A stretch of DNA of 64,000 bases from assembly GCF_030698175.1 (NCBI RefSeq), contig NZ_JAUYNT010000017.1, forward strand, positions 124,001 through 188,000, given 5' to 3'. Every line of letters starts with the position of its first letter. Within the stretch, counting starts at the first letter, position 1. Shown here one piece after another: positions 45,253 through 53,962 of the stretch. Made by a program: the position numbers and the translations under genes. The notes under the pieces are model-generated. The model did not search any database, was not told the origin of the DNA, and worked only from the letters and a program-made list of their open reading frames with translations. The DNA is from Pseudomonas sp. (GTDB taxonomy: Bacteria; Pseudomonadota; Gammaproteobacteria; Pseudomonadales; Pseudomonadaceae).

Positions 45253-45410
45253 GATGACTCCCTGAGTCGGCAATGAAGGTGCTCGAACTATGGCCGGCTA
45301 GCGCGGGCGGGCACAGGTTCACATCAGCCAATGTTACGGTCATATGCGGCCATGGTGCGGCAGCCAATCGAAGGGCTGGGGTGTTGCGGCATTCGCTCTG
45401 TCGCGGGTGA

Positions 45411-46451
45411 TTACTGCGCCGCGGGGGTTTCGGCCATGGCGCGCTGGCGGTATTCCCGTGGGCCGATCTGCAGGCGTTTGCGAAAGGCGGTAAAGAAGCT
45501 TGCCGGCGAGGCATAGCCCAAGCGGTAGGCGATCTGGCTGATCGGTTCGTCAGATTTTGCCAGCAGCAGCATGGCGCGCTCGCAGCGTATCTGGGCGCTC
45601 ATTTCGTGCAGGCTGGTGCCTTCGGCTTGCAGGTAGCGGTTGAGGCTGCGCGGGCTGATCGCCAGCATCTGCGCCAGCTCGGCCAGGCGCGGTTGCACGC
45701 CTTCGGCCTCGCGCAGCATCATCGCCAGCCACTGGCTGTATTGCTTGGTCCGTTGGTTTGGACAGTCTTGGTTGGCCAGCTCGACGCCATCGAGCGGTGG
45801 GCTGCCGGCCGGTTGGTGCAGGGGTTGGTCGAGCAGGGCTGCGGGCAAACGGCAGCGGACTTCGGGCAAGGCATTGGCGCTGAACTGAAAGCGTGTCGGG
45901 CGTAGCCGCGCATAACGCTCGGCATGCGCCGGCCTGGGCATCGAGAGGAAAATCTCCAAGCCCGGCGCCTGCTTGAGCATGGCCGTCATGTCGCTGTGAA
46001 AAGACACCGCGAGCAGTTCTTCCATGGCATACAAGGTCTGCTGGCTCAGCATGGCCGCGGGGCGAATCAGCCACTCGCCATAATCGGCGTGCCGTTGGTA
46101 GGTGAAGAAAAACCCATTGGTGATCAGCTTGCTGAAACGCGCACCCAGGCGCAGCAGTTGGTCGGCCGTGCGGCATTGGCGCAGCGCCACGCCGAGTGCC
46201 GCGTGGTTATCGATGCTGATGTTCTGGCCAAGCTCAAAACCCAGGTCGTCGCGTTGCAGTTCGGCGGCGGCGGCGCACAGCAGGCGATCAAACTCCTGGA
46301 AGGTGATGAACTCGCCGGCCAATTGCAGCTTCTGCGCCGGCAGTTGCGCGCGTTCGAGAATGCGCTCCAGGTCGCTGGCGTGCTGGCGCTGCAGAATCGC
46401 CAGCAGGGGCGCGACGTAGCGCGACGACAGGAAGGGTTCATAGAGGGGCAT
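45411..46451 (-). CDS. AraC-family transcriptional regulator (island regulator 1)
   Basis: The 346-residue protein has an N-terminal arabinose-binding-like domain (PF12625 type, about 20-205: ELQRDDLGFELGQNISIDNH, ALGVALRQCRTADQLLRLG) and a C-terminal pair of helix-turn-helix motifs (LAQMLAISPRSLNRYLQAEG and ISQIAYRLGYASPASFFTAF, about 255-335). It is divergent from the sulfatase gene. A 20-base element 33 bases from its start also occurs before the alcohol-dehydrogenase operon 5.4 kb away, so this regulator may control both and itself. Confidence 0.9.
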   Translation of the reverse strand: MPLYEPFLSSRYVAPLLAILQRQHASDLERILERAQLPAQKLQLAGEFITFQEFDRLLCAAAAELQRDDLGFELGQNISIDNHAALGVALRQCRTADQLLRLGARFSKLITNGFFFTYQRHADYGEWLIRPAAMLSQQTLYAMEELLAVSFHSDMTAMLKQAPGLEIFLSMPRPAHAERYARLRPTRFQFSANALPEVRCRLPAALLDQPLHQPAGSPPLDGVELANQDCPNQRTKQYSQWLAMMLREAEGVQPRLAELAQMLAISPRSLNRYLQAEGTSLHEMSAQIRCERAMLLLAKSDEPISQIAYRLGYASPASFFTAFRKRLQIGPREYRQRAMAETPAAQ

Positions 46452-46484
46452 GGGGCTTGGGCGACTCGCTGCGCTGACGACGAT

Positions 46485-46604
46485 TGGCGTGAAATATAAA
46501 GTTTATTACGCGGGCAGTGGGCAGACTTCCGTTCCTTGTGGCTGAAAATTTCCCGCTTCTTTGCCTCTCACTGTAGAGCAATGCCGTGGTGACGGCGGTT
46601 GTCG
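46485..46604 (+). promoter_or_regulatory. Duplicated promoter block, copy A (AraC 1 / sulfatase side)
   Basis: This block aligns without gaps to 51841-51960 at 85 of 120 bases by hand count. The first 20 bases are identical (TGGCGTGAAATATAAAGTTT) and the stretch around CTCTCACTGTAGAG is nearly so. In copy B that 3' part is the ribosome site and start of the alcohol dehydrogenase. Here the same positions have GAGCA instead of GAGGA and GTG instead of ATG, so the start is decayed. The conserved 5' part is a candidate AraC operator. Confidence 0.7.
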
Positions 46605-46710
46605 TGACCCACAGTTCGCGACGCATTGAACTACTGTTTTGACGAGTGGCTGAGCGAGTCGCTGTACAGGCCGTGTATGGGGTTATCAACGGATCAAACC
46701 GGAGTCTTGC

Positions 46711-49116
46711 ATGAAACAATCGCGTTCCTTTAAACCGCTGCGTTCATCCTTGTCGCTGGGTGTGTTGGCGTTCGGTGGCCTGGCCAGCTCCTTGGCCGGC
46801 GCCGAACAAGCCGCGCTCTTGCCAACCCCAGCCGCAGCGAGCACCCCGACCGCGACGGATGGCAAGGCCAGCCCACCTGCGGCGCCGAATATCCTGATTA
46901 TCATGCTCGATGATGCCGGCTTTGCTCAGGCCGACACAGTAGGAGGCGAGATTCACACCCCGACCCTGAGCCGCATTTCGCAAAGCGGGATCAAGTACAA
47001 CGCCTTTCACGCCACGGCGATCAGTTCGGCGACCCGGGCTGCGCTGCTGACCGGGCGCAATCATCACCGGGTTGGCAATGGCACCGTCACTGAAGCGGCG
47101 ACCGATGACGCCGGTTATACCGGGATCATTCCGCCGACGGCGGCCACCCTGCCGCAGGTGCTGCACGAGCATAACTACAGCAGTGCGGCCTTCGGCAAAT
47201 GGCACAACACTCCGGCCCATGAAGTTGTAGCCAAGGGCCCGTTCAATCACTGGCCGACCAGTTATGGCTTCGATCATTTCTACGGCTTTATGGGCGGCGA
47301 GTCCGATCAGTACAGCCCCCTGCTAGTGAACGACACCACGCTAATCGAGTCGCCCCACGATCCGAAATATCACTTCACTGAAGACATCGCGCAAAAAGCC
47401 ATTGAGTGGATCGATCAGCATCAGGCGACCCAGCCGGACAAGCCTTTTTTCGTCTACTGGACGCCGGGCGCCGTGCATGCGCCGCATCAAGTATTCCAAG
47501 AGTGGACGGACAAATATAAAGGCAAGTTTGACAGCGGTTGGGATGCTTACCGTCAGCGGGCCTTCGAGCGCCAGAAGGCGCTGGGCTGGATCCCGGCGGA
47601 CACCAAGCTCTCGCCGCGACCTGCCGAGCTGCCAGCCTGGGACAGCCTGAGTGCTGAAGAGCAGAAGTTTCAGGCGCGGCTGATGGAAGTCTATGCCGGC
47701 TTTCTCGAACACACCGACACCCAGGCCGGCAAGATTGTCGATGAGCTGGAGCGCCTCGGTGTGCGTGACAACACCCTGATTTTTTACGTGCTCTCCGACA
47801 ACGGTGCCTCGGCGGAAGGCATGCAGGGTTCCATCAGTTCCCTGGTGGGCTTGAACGGCATCCAGACCACGCCCCAGCAGCAAATGGCGGCCCTGGATAA
47901 AATCGGTGGGCTGGCCGCTTTGGGCGGGCCGAAAGTCGAACCCCATTACAATGCCGCCTGGGCCTGGGCGGGTATGAGCCCCTTCGTCGGCACCAAGTTG
48001 GTGGCCGGTTATTTTGGTGGCACACGCACGCCGCTGGCGGTGTCCTGGCCCAACCAGATCAAGCCGGATGCGACGGTGCGCGGGCAGTTTCACCACGTCA
48101 ACGACATCGCGCCAACCATCTACGACATTCTTGGGATTACCCCGCCTGCCGAGTTGAATGGGCAGCCCCAGCTGCCCATAGATGGCATCAGCCTGGCCTA
48201 CAGCTTCGATAATGCCGCGGCGGAAAACCGCAAAAAGCAGCAGTACTTCGAGGTCATGGGCAGTCGCGCCGAATACGCTGACGGTTGGGTCGCGGCGGTG
48301 CTCGGCCCGCGCAAACCCTGGGTGGCGGACCAGACCGGGCTGGTGTCTTTCGCCGGCAAGCTGGCCATAGTGTTGAACCAGAACTTGATCGGCGACTATT
48401 TCGGTTGGCTGAAATGGAAGCCGGAAGACGACCAGTGGGCACTGTATGACCTCAATAACGACTTTGGCCAAGCCGAGGATGTTGCCGCGGCCCACCCGGA
48501 AAAACTCGCAGAGCTGAAAGACAAATTTGCTCAGGATGCCAAGGCCAATCATGTCTACCCGATTGGCGTCAGCTTCGACATGCTGGTGCGTCCGCGCCAC
48601 TATGACGACCAGGCGCAATGGCACCTGCCCGGCAGTGCTTCGCGCATCCCGGAATTCGCCGCGCCGAATATCAAGTCGCACAACAACCGGGTCAGCGTGG
48701 ATGCCGAGCTGCCGGCCAATGCCAATGGCGTGCTGTTTGCCCTGGGTGGTATCGGCGGCGGTCTCAGCCTGTACCTGCAAGATGGACGGCTGACCTATGA
48801 GTACAACGGCTTTGGTCTGGTGCGCACCAAGCTGCAGGCGTCGGAACCGCTGCCGGCCGGTCGTGCGCAAATTGCCGTCGAGCTGAACATGTCGTCGCGC
48901 TTCAGGGGTGCTGCTGCCGATGTCAGCTTGTCGGTCAATGGCGTGCAGGTTGCCGAGAACACCGTGCCCTTCACCGCGCCTATTGCTTTCAGTGCCACCG
49001 AGACCCTGGATGTCGGGCTCGACCGGGGCGCACCGGTGTCGCTCGACTACTTCGACCAGGCTCCGTTCGCCTTTAACGGCGTGATCAATGATGTGCATAT
49101 TCAGTACATGCCATAA
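46711..49116 (+). CDS. Sulfatase (arylsulfatase family), serine-type formylglycine site
   Basis: The 801-residue enzyme has a Sec-type signal (about 1-31, SLSLGVLAFGGLASSLAG), metal-binding Asp pair in NILIIMLDDAGF (67-68) and the sulfatase signature AISSATRAALLTGR with the residue to be converted to formylglycine at Ser105. The usual C/S-x-P-x-R is S-x-A-x-R here. AFGKWHNTP and LSDNGASAEG complete the metal site. A C-terminal beta-sandwich region (about 640-800) follows. It hydrolyses sulfate esters in the periplasm. A radical-SAM maturase gene lies 87 bases downstream, as Ser-type sulfatases need. GGAG precedes the ATG. Confidence 0.9.
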   Translation: MKQSRSFKPLRSSLSLGVLAFGGLASSLAGAEQAALLPTPAAASTPTATDGKASPPAAPNILIIMLDDAGFAQADTVGGEIHTPTLSRISQSGIKYNAFHATAISSATRAALLTGRNHHRVGNGTVTEAATDDAGYTGIIPPTAATLPQVLHEHNYSSAAFGKWHNTPAHEVVAKGPFNHWPTSYGFDHFYGFMGGESDQYSPLLVNDTTLIESPHDPKYHFTEDIAQKAIEWIDQHQATQPDKPFFVYWTPGAVHAPHQVFQEWTDKYKGKFDSGWDAYRQRAFERQKALGWIPADTKLSPRPAELPAWDSLSAEEQKFQARLMEVYAGFLEHTDTQAGKIVDELERLGVRDNTLIFYVLSDNGASAEGMQGSISSLVGLNGIQTTPQQQMAALDKIGGLAALGGPKVEPHYNAAWAWAGMSPFVGTKLVAGYFGGTRTPLAVSWPNQIKPDATVRGQFHHVNDIAPTIYDILGITPPAELNGQPQLPIDGISLAYSFDNAAAENRKKQQYFEVMGSRAEYADGWVAAVLGPRKPWVADQTGLVSFAGKLAIVLNQNLIGDYFGWLKWKPEDDQWALYDLNNDFGQAEDVAAAHPEKLAELKDKFAQDAKANHVYPIGVSFDMLVRPRHYDDQAQWHLPGSASRIPEFAAPNIKSHNNRVSVDAELPANANGVLFALGGIGGGLSLYLQDGRLTYEYNGFGLVRTKLQASEPLPAGRAQIAVELNMSSRFRGAAADVSLSVNGVQVAENTVPFTAPIAFSATETLDVGLDRGAPVSLDYFDQAPFAFNGVINDVHIQYMP

Positions 49117-49147
49117 CTCGGCGCGTGTGAAAACGCAGTGAGCCAAG

Positions 49148-49178
49148 GGGCGGCGTGGGGTGACCACGCCGCCCTTTT
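49148..49178 (+). terminator. Intrinsic terminator between sulfatase and maturase genes
   Basis: An 11-bp perfect stem GGGCGGCGTGG / CCACGCCGCCC with loop GGTGA is followed by TTTT. It probably attenuates readthrough so that the maturase is made in lower amount than the sulfatase. Confidence 0.75.
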
Positions 49179-49203
49179 GGCCTGAGACACAGGAGCTACG
49201 AAG

Positions 49204-50487
49204 ATGAGCGACAGTCCGGCTGAGCAACAAGGTCTGCACCTGATGGCCAAGCCCGTTGGGCCGATTTGTAATCTGGATTGCGATTACTGCTTCTACCTTG
49301 AAAAGGAGGATATGTACCCGCCGCGGGAAAAATTTCGCATGAGCGATGAGGTCTTGCGCGCCTACGTGCAAGGCTATATCGCGGCGCAATCCACGCCTGA
49401 GGTCGAGTTCACCTGGCAGGGCGGCGAGCCGACCCTGTTGGGGGTCGAGTTCTTCCAGCGCGCGGTGGGTTACCAGCGCGAATATGCAGGCAGCAAAACC
49501 ATCCGCAACAGCCTGCAAACCAACGGTACTCTGCTGGACGAGCAGTGGTGCCAGTTTCTGGCCGCCGAAGACTTCACCGTCGGCATCAGCATCGATGGCC
49601 CGCAGGCCATTCACGATTTGCACCGCCCCGACAAACAGGGTCGCTCCAGTTTTGACTCGGTCATGGGCGGGCTGCAGCTGCTGCGCCAGCATCGGGTGCA
49701 GTTCAATGTGCTGGTCACCGTGAGTCGGCAGAGCACGGCCCATGGTCTGGAAATCTACCGCTTCCTCAAAGCCGCGGGGGTGCGGTTTATCCAGTTCAAT
49801 CCGGTGGTCGAACGCCTGCCGACTCCGGCCGAACAGGTGCTGCAACTGCATTTCGCCCAGCCACCGGGCTTGTCGCTTGGGCCGCCTTCAGCGCTCGCCG
49901 AACTGCCGCCCAGCGCGGCCGCCGTTAGCCCGCAAAGTGTCGAGCGCGAGGCCTATGGGGACTTTCTGATCGCGGTGTTCGATGAGTGGGTGCGCAATGA
50001 TGTCGGCAGCGTGCATGTGATGAATTTCGAATGGGCCTTGGCGGCCTGGTTGCAACTGCCGGCCAGCGTTTGCCTGTTTTCGCCGCGCTGTGGCAAGGCG
50101 CTGATAGTCGAGCACAGCGGCGAGGTGTATTCGTGCGATCACTTTATGTACCCCGACTATCGCCTGGGCAATATCGTCGAGGATGACCTGCAAACCTTGG
50201 CCGCCAGTGCGGCGCAGCAGGCCTTTGGCACGGCCAAGGAGACCACGCTGCCAGCCTATTGCCAGCGCTGCCCCTATCTCTTCGCCTGCCATGGCGAGTG
50301 CCCGAAAAACCGCTTCACCCGCACCCCCGATGGCGAAGCGGGGCTGAACTACCTGTGCCCCAGTTATAAGAAATATTTCGCCCATATCACCCAGGCCATG
50401 AATGCCCTGGGGCAGATCGTCAGCCAGGGCTTCGCCGCCTCGACCATCATGGACGCCTACAAAGGGCCGTTGCTGTTGAAGCGCTAA
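49204..50487 (+). CDS. Anaerobic sulfatase-maturating enzyme (radical SAM, SPASM)
   Basis: The 427-residue protein has the radical-SAM cluster motif PICNLDCDYCFYLEK (Cys 22, 26, 29), a glycine-rich WQGGEPTLLG, and a C-terminal SPASM region with Cys in CLFSPRCGK, VYSCDHFMYPDYRLGNI, YCQRCPYLFACHGECPKNRF and YLCPSYKKYF. Such enzymes oxidise the Ser or Cys of cytoplasmic pre-sulfatases to formylglycine. The upstream sulfatase has a Ser site, so the two are an enzyme-substrate pair. AGGAG lies eight bases before the ATG. Confidence 0.93.
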   Translation: MSDSPAEQQGLHLMAKPVGPICNLDCDYCFYLEKEDMYPPREKFRMSDEVLRAYVQGYIAAQSTPEVEFTWQGGEPTLLGVEFFQRAVGYQREYAGSKTIRNSLQTNGTLLDEQWCQFLAAEDFTVGISIDGPQAIHDLHRPDKQGRSSFDSVMGGLQLLRQHRVQFNVLVTVSRQSTAHGLEIYRFLKAAGVRFIQFNPVVERLPTPAEQVLQLHFAQPPGLSLGPPSALAELPPSAAAVSPQSVEREAYGDFLIAVFDEWVRNDVGSVHVMNFEWALAAWLQLPASVCLFSPRCGKALIVEHSGEVYSCDHFMYPDYRLGNIVEDDLQTLAASAAQQAFGTAKETTLPAYCQRCPYLFACHGECPKNRFTRTPDGEAGLNYLCPSYKKYFAHITQAMNALGQIVSQGFAASTIMDAYKGPLLLKR

Positions 50488-50568
50488 TGGTCTGAGAGCG
50501 CCGCTGTGCTGTTGCGGCCTCTGTGCGCCGAGCCCCCGATCCGCAGCGCTGCGAGGGCGCTGCTGGGG

Positions 50569-50589
50569 CGCCGAATGCTCGGCGTCTTT
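50569..50589. terminator. Weak hairpin between convergent maturase and dehalogenase genes
   Basis: CGCCGA / TCGGCG with loop ATGC is followed by TCTTT on the plus strand. The 107-base gap is otherwise GC-rich without signals. Confidence 0.45.
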
Positions 50590-50594
50590 GTCGG

Positions 50595-51488
50595 CTACGG
50601 ACGACGATTACAGGCGGCAATCACCAATTCGGCAAAGCGTAACGGATCGTCCTCTTGAATGAAGTGTCCGCCGTGCAGGGTTGGGTGGGTCTGCCCTTGT
50701 GTGCCTGGCACCTCGCGAATAAAACGCTGGTCGCCACCGCGGGTGATCGGGTCGCCATCGCTAAAACAGGTGATAAACGGCTTTTGCCATTCTCGATAGA
50801 CGTCCCAGGCCTTGCGCGACTTGGCCGCCTCCGGGTCGTCATAGCGTACCGGCACCAGTGAGGGATAGATGCGCGCGGCGGCTTTGTAGCGCTCCTCTGG
50901 AAAAGGTGCGTCGTAGGCCGCCACTTCGGCTGGGGACAGTGTGCGTTTGATGCCACTCTGCAGAATGCGGCCGATGGGAAACCAGGGGCTCAAGCGGGCA
51001 AACTTTTCCCAGACCCGCCAGACCAGCGACATTTTTGTCTCGCCCGTGGGCAGGCCGCCGTTGGACAGCAAGATGCGGGCAAAGCGTTCGGGGCTTTCTG
51101 CGGCCAGGCGCAAGCCGATCAACGAACCCCAATCCTGGCAGACCAGGGTGATGTCCTGCAGGTCGAGTGCTTCGATCCACTCGCGCAGCCACGCCACCTG
51201 CCAGGAAAAGCTGTAATCGCTGCGTGCTGCCGGCTTGTCGGATTTGCCAAAGCCGATCAAATCGGGTGCCAACACACGCAGCCCGGCAGCGGCCACCGGT
51301 GGAATCATAAACCGGTAAAGAAACGACCAGCTCGGCTCACCGTGCAGCATCAATACCGGTTTACCGTCGCGCGGGCCTGCATCGACGTAATGCAGGCGCA
51401 GCCCCGCCCCGACTTCATGGTAGTGCGGGGCAAATGGGTAATCGGGCAGCTTGGCAAAGCATTCATCGGGCGTGCGCAACACCTTCAT
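50595..51488 (-). CDS. Haloalkane dehalogenase (HLD-I type alpha/beta hydrolase)
   Basis: The 297-residue protein has LHGEPSWSFLYRFM (oxyanion loop with the HLD HGEPxW pattern, about 49), the nucleophile and halide-binding pair QDWG (Asp119-Trp120), a cap domain with Trp-rich segments (VWRVWEKFARLSPWF), an acid in the GDPITRGG loop and the catalytic His in LHGGHFIQED. This set fits haloalkane dehalogenases, which replace a terminal halogen by hydroxyl. A related fluoroacetate or epoxide hydrolase is less likely. It is convergent with the maturase gene. Its upstream gap to 51944 is shared with the ADH promoter. Confidence 0.85.
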   Translation of the reverse strand: MKVLRTPDECFAKLPDYPFAPHYHEVGAGLRLHYVDAGPRDGKPVLMLHGEPSWSFLYRFMIPPVAAAGLRVLAPDLIGFGKSDKPAARSDYSFSWQVAWLREWIEALDLQDITLVCQDWGSLIGLRLAAESPERFARILLSNGGLPTGETKMSLVWRVWEKFARLSPWFPIGRILQSGIKRTLSPAEVAAYDAPFPEERYKAAARIYPSLVPVRYDDPEAAKSRKAWDVYREWQKPFITCFSDGDPITRGGDQRFIREVPGTQGQTHPTLHGGHFIQEDDPLRFAELVIAACNRRP

Positions 51489-51840
51489 CGTCAGTTCCTT
51501 GTGGCGTTAAGCCGGCTAGTTGGGAGGTGCTCCGATCCTTAGCCGAAGACGCTCCCCTGATGAGGCTCATCAATGGCGTGTTTCGACCCAGCAAGAACTC
51601 CTGAGGCGGTATTCAAGCCTGAAATGTGGCTTATGGCCAGACCGCCGGGCGAGGGCGTGCGCCGGCAATTCATGGTTTATACGGCCGTCCTAGCTATATG
51701 TTTGAGGGCTTAGGTCGGCGCCCTCATTCGCCGCGCAGCCTTAGTTATTCGCGGCTTTGCGCCTGTGCAGCCGGAGCCGCGCTCGACCGTTAGCGAAGCG
51801 CGGAGAGGGGCGCCGAGTGGTCGCTGGCGCCGAACACGAA
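51489..51840. other. Intergenic stretch without recognised features
   Basis: 352 bases between the divergent dehalogenase and the promoter copy B. No ORF with a plausible start, no repeat and no terminator was seen. It should hold the dehalogenase promoter. Confidence 0.6.
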
Positions 51841-51944
51841 TGGCGTGAAATATAAAGTTTCTGGCGATTGCGGGCGGCAAACTTTCGACACTTTCTGCAT
51901 AGGGCTAGCCGGCTCTTTGCGTCTCACTGTAGAGGAATGCCGCC
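51841..51944 (+). promoter_or_regulatory. Duplicated promoter block, copy B (ADH operon)
   Basis: TGGCGTGAAATATAAAGTTT at 51841-51860 is identical to copy A at 46485; 80 bases on, TCTCACTGTAGAGGAATGCC includes the GAGGA ribosome site of the alcohol dehydrogenase. The intact site and ATG make this the functional or parental copy. Confidence 0.65.
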
Positions 51945-53117
51945 ATGAAGGCTGTTGTCTGTCAGAACGCTGAGCTCAGTCTGGTTGAGTTGCCCGAGCC
52001 GGTTCCCGGCCGGGGGCAGGTGTTGGTCGAGGTGCTGCGTTGCGGCATTTGCGGCTCCGATCTGCACATGCGCCATCAGTGCGATCCGATGAAGGCGCTG
52101 CTGGAGAAAGTCGGCTTTGGCAAGCAGCTGCCGTCCAGCAGTCAGCCCTTCGTATTTGGTCATGAGCTGTGCTGCGAAGTGCTCGAATACGGCCCCGGCT
52201 GCGAGCAGAAACTCAAGCCCGGCACCCGGGTGGTGGCCCAGCCGGTGCTGCGCATCGGCGGCGATATCCACCTGGCCGGGCTGTCGCCGATTGCCACCGG
52301 CGGTTACGCCGAACGCATGCTGTTGCAGGAGTCGGCGCTGGTGCCGGTGCCCAACGGCCTGTCCGCCGACATGGCGGCGCTCACCGAGCCGATGGCCGTG
52401 GCCTGGCACGCGGTACGCCGCAGCGAAATCGCCCGCAAGGATGTGGCCATAGTGGTCGGCTGCGGCCCGGTCGGCCTGGCGGTGATCTGCCTGCTCAAGG
52501 CGCAAGGCGTCGGCACCGTAGTGGCCAGCGATTTCTCCGCCGGCCGGCGCGCCCTGGCCCAGCGTTGCGGCGCCGATATCGTCATCGACCCCAAGCAGGG
52601 CTCGCCGTTCGCCGAGCGCCCTAACGAGGGCTTTGTCCGTGATTTGCCGGCGTTGCTGGAACTGTCGGTCGGCACTCGCGAGAAGCTCGGCAAGCTGCCG
52701 ATTCCCTGGCATCTGGCCTGGCGCCTGGCCGAGAAACTCGGCGCCGGCGCGCCCAAGCGGCCGGTGATTTTCGAGTGCGTTGGGGTGCCCGGTATCGTTC
52801 AGCAGATCATCGACGGCGCGCCGTTGCTGTCACGGGTGGTGGTGGCCGGGGTGTGCATGCAGGTCGACCGTTACGAGCCGGCGCTGGCCACCCACAAGGA
52901 GATCGATTTGCGCTTCGTGTTCGGCCACTCGCCGCTGGAGTACCGCGACACCCTGCACCTGATCGCCGAGGGCAAGGTCAATTGCGCGCCGATGCTGACC
53001 GGTATCGTCGGTCTGGATGGCGTGGCCAATGCCTTCGAGGCGCTCAAGGATCCGGAGCTGCACGCCAAGATTCTGATCGATCCGCGGCGTCTGGCTGCCC
53101 AGCCGGTGCCGGTATGA
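51945..53117 (+). CDS. Zinc-dependent alcohol dehydrogenase (MDR superfamily)
   Basis: The 390-residue protein has the catalytic-zinc Cys in LRCGICGSDLH (Cys36), GHELCCEV (His/Glu), the proton-relay region, TEPMAVAWHAVRRSEI and the cofactor loop VVGCGPVGLAVICLL (about 170), followed by VASDFSAGRR. The acidic Asp after that strand suggests NAD(H). The four-Cys structural zinc site of classical ADHs is absent. It likely oxidises an alcohol to aldehyde or ketone. It is first gene of an operon (ADH, hydrolase, DUF1330-like, acyl-CoA synthetase, SDR) with 14- to 60-base gaps. Confidence 0.88.
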   Translation: MKAVVCQNAELSLVELPEPVPGRGQVLVEVLRCGICGSDLHMRHQCDPMKALLEKVGFGKQLPSSSQPFVFGHELCCEVLEYGPGCEQKLKPGTRVVAQPVLRIGGDIHLAGLSPIATGGYAERMLLQESALVPVPNGLSADMAALTEPMAVAWHAVRRSEIARKDVAIVVGCGPVGLAVICLLKAQGVGTVVASDFSAGRRALAQRCGADIVIDPKQGSPFAERPNEGFVRDLPALLELSVGTREKLGKLPIPWHLAWRLAEKLGAGAPKRPVIFECVGVPGIVQQIIDGAPLLSRVVVAGVCMQVDRYEPALATHKEIDLRFVFGHSPLEYRDTLHLIAEGKVNCAPMLTGIVGLDGVANAFEALKDPELHAKILIDPRRLAAQPVPV

Positions 53118-53131
53118 GAGAGGGCGCTGAG

Positions 53132-53947
53132 ATGAACTTCCCGCATAAATTGCTGCGGGTAAATGGCGTCGAACTGAACGTGATCGACGTCGGCGCAGGC
53201 GAGCCGGTGCTGCTGTTGCATGGCTTCCCGGACACCCACGCGGTGTGGCGCGAGCAGATCCCGGCGCTGGTCGCGGCCGGTTACCGGGTGATCGCCCCGG
53301 ACACCCGTGGTTGTGGCGACAGTCAGCTGCTGACGCGGGTGGCCGATTACCAGATCAAGCAGCTGATCGCCGACCTGGTGGCCCTGCTGGATGTGCTGGG
53401 GCTGGACAAGGTCAAGCTGGTGGCCCACGACTGGGGCGCGGTGATTGGCTGGCAGTTGGTGATGGCTCATCCGCAGCGCATCATGCGTTATATCGCCCTG
53501 TCGGTCGGCCATCCGAGTGCCTATGGCCGCGGCGGCCTGGTGCAAAAACTCAAGGGTTACTACGTGGTGTTGTTTCAGTTGCGCGGCTTCGCCGAATGGT
53601 TGCTGCGCCTGGGTAACTGGAAGGTCTTTGGTCTGTTCACCGGTTTCCCGCAAGAGCTGTCGCATTGGCGGCGGGTGTTGTCGCGCCCCGGTCGGCTGAT
53701 GGCCGGCATTAACTATTACCGGGCCAACTTGCAGCTGATTTTGCCGCGCAGCTACCCGCGCGTCAGCGTGCCGGTGACCGGCATCTTCAGCGATGGCGAC
53801 CGCTTTCTGACCGAGCGGCAGATGCTCGCCAGTGCAGATTATTGCGACGCCGGCTTTCGCTACCTGCGGGTCAATGGCGCCAACCACTGGCTGCAGCTGG
53901 ACGCGCCAGAGCAAGTTACCCCACTCATTCTCGCTGCCTTGGCTTAA
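53132..53947 (+). CDS. Alpha/beta hydrolase, epoxide-hydrolase/dehalogenase-like
   Basis: The 271-residue protein has LLLHGFPDTHAVWREQ (HGxP oxyanion loop, about 30), the Asp nucleophile in VAHDWGAVIGWQL (Asp100), an acid in IFSDGDRFLTE and the catalytic His in NGANHWLQLDAP. An Asp nucleophile with HGFP suggests epoxide hydrolase or dehalogenase rather than esterase. The ATG at 53132 is 14 bases after the ADH stop; GCTGAG is a weak ribosome site. It is a second Asp-nucleophile hydrolase of the island besides the dehalogenase at 50595. Confidence 0.85.
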   Translation: MNFPHKLLRVNGVELNVIDVGAGEPVLLLHGFPDTHAVWREQIPALVAAGYRVIAPDTRGCGDSQLLTRVADYQIKQLIADLVALLDVLGLDKVKLVAHDWGAVIGWQLVMAHPQRIMRYIALSVGHPSAYGRGGLVQKLKGYYVVLFQLRGFAEWLLRLGNWKVFGLFTGFPQELSHWRRVLSRPGRLMAGINYYRANLQLILPRSYPRVSVPVTGIFSDGDRFLTERQMLASADYCDAGFRYLRVNGANHWLQLDAPEQVTPLILAALA

Positions 53948-53962
53948 TCAGGAACCCTCACC

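Noticed and set aside
46485..46504. TGGCGTGAAATATAAAGTTT considered as a sigma-54 promoter
   Set aside because: The GC dinucleotide expected about ten bases after the GG (-12 element) is missing, and no sigma-54 activator gene is nearby.
47341..49851. 836-codon open frame antisense to sulfatase and maturase
   Set aside because: It crosses two well-supported genes and has no motifs; it is a codon-bias shadow.
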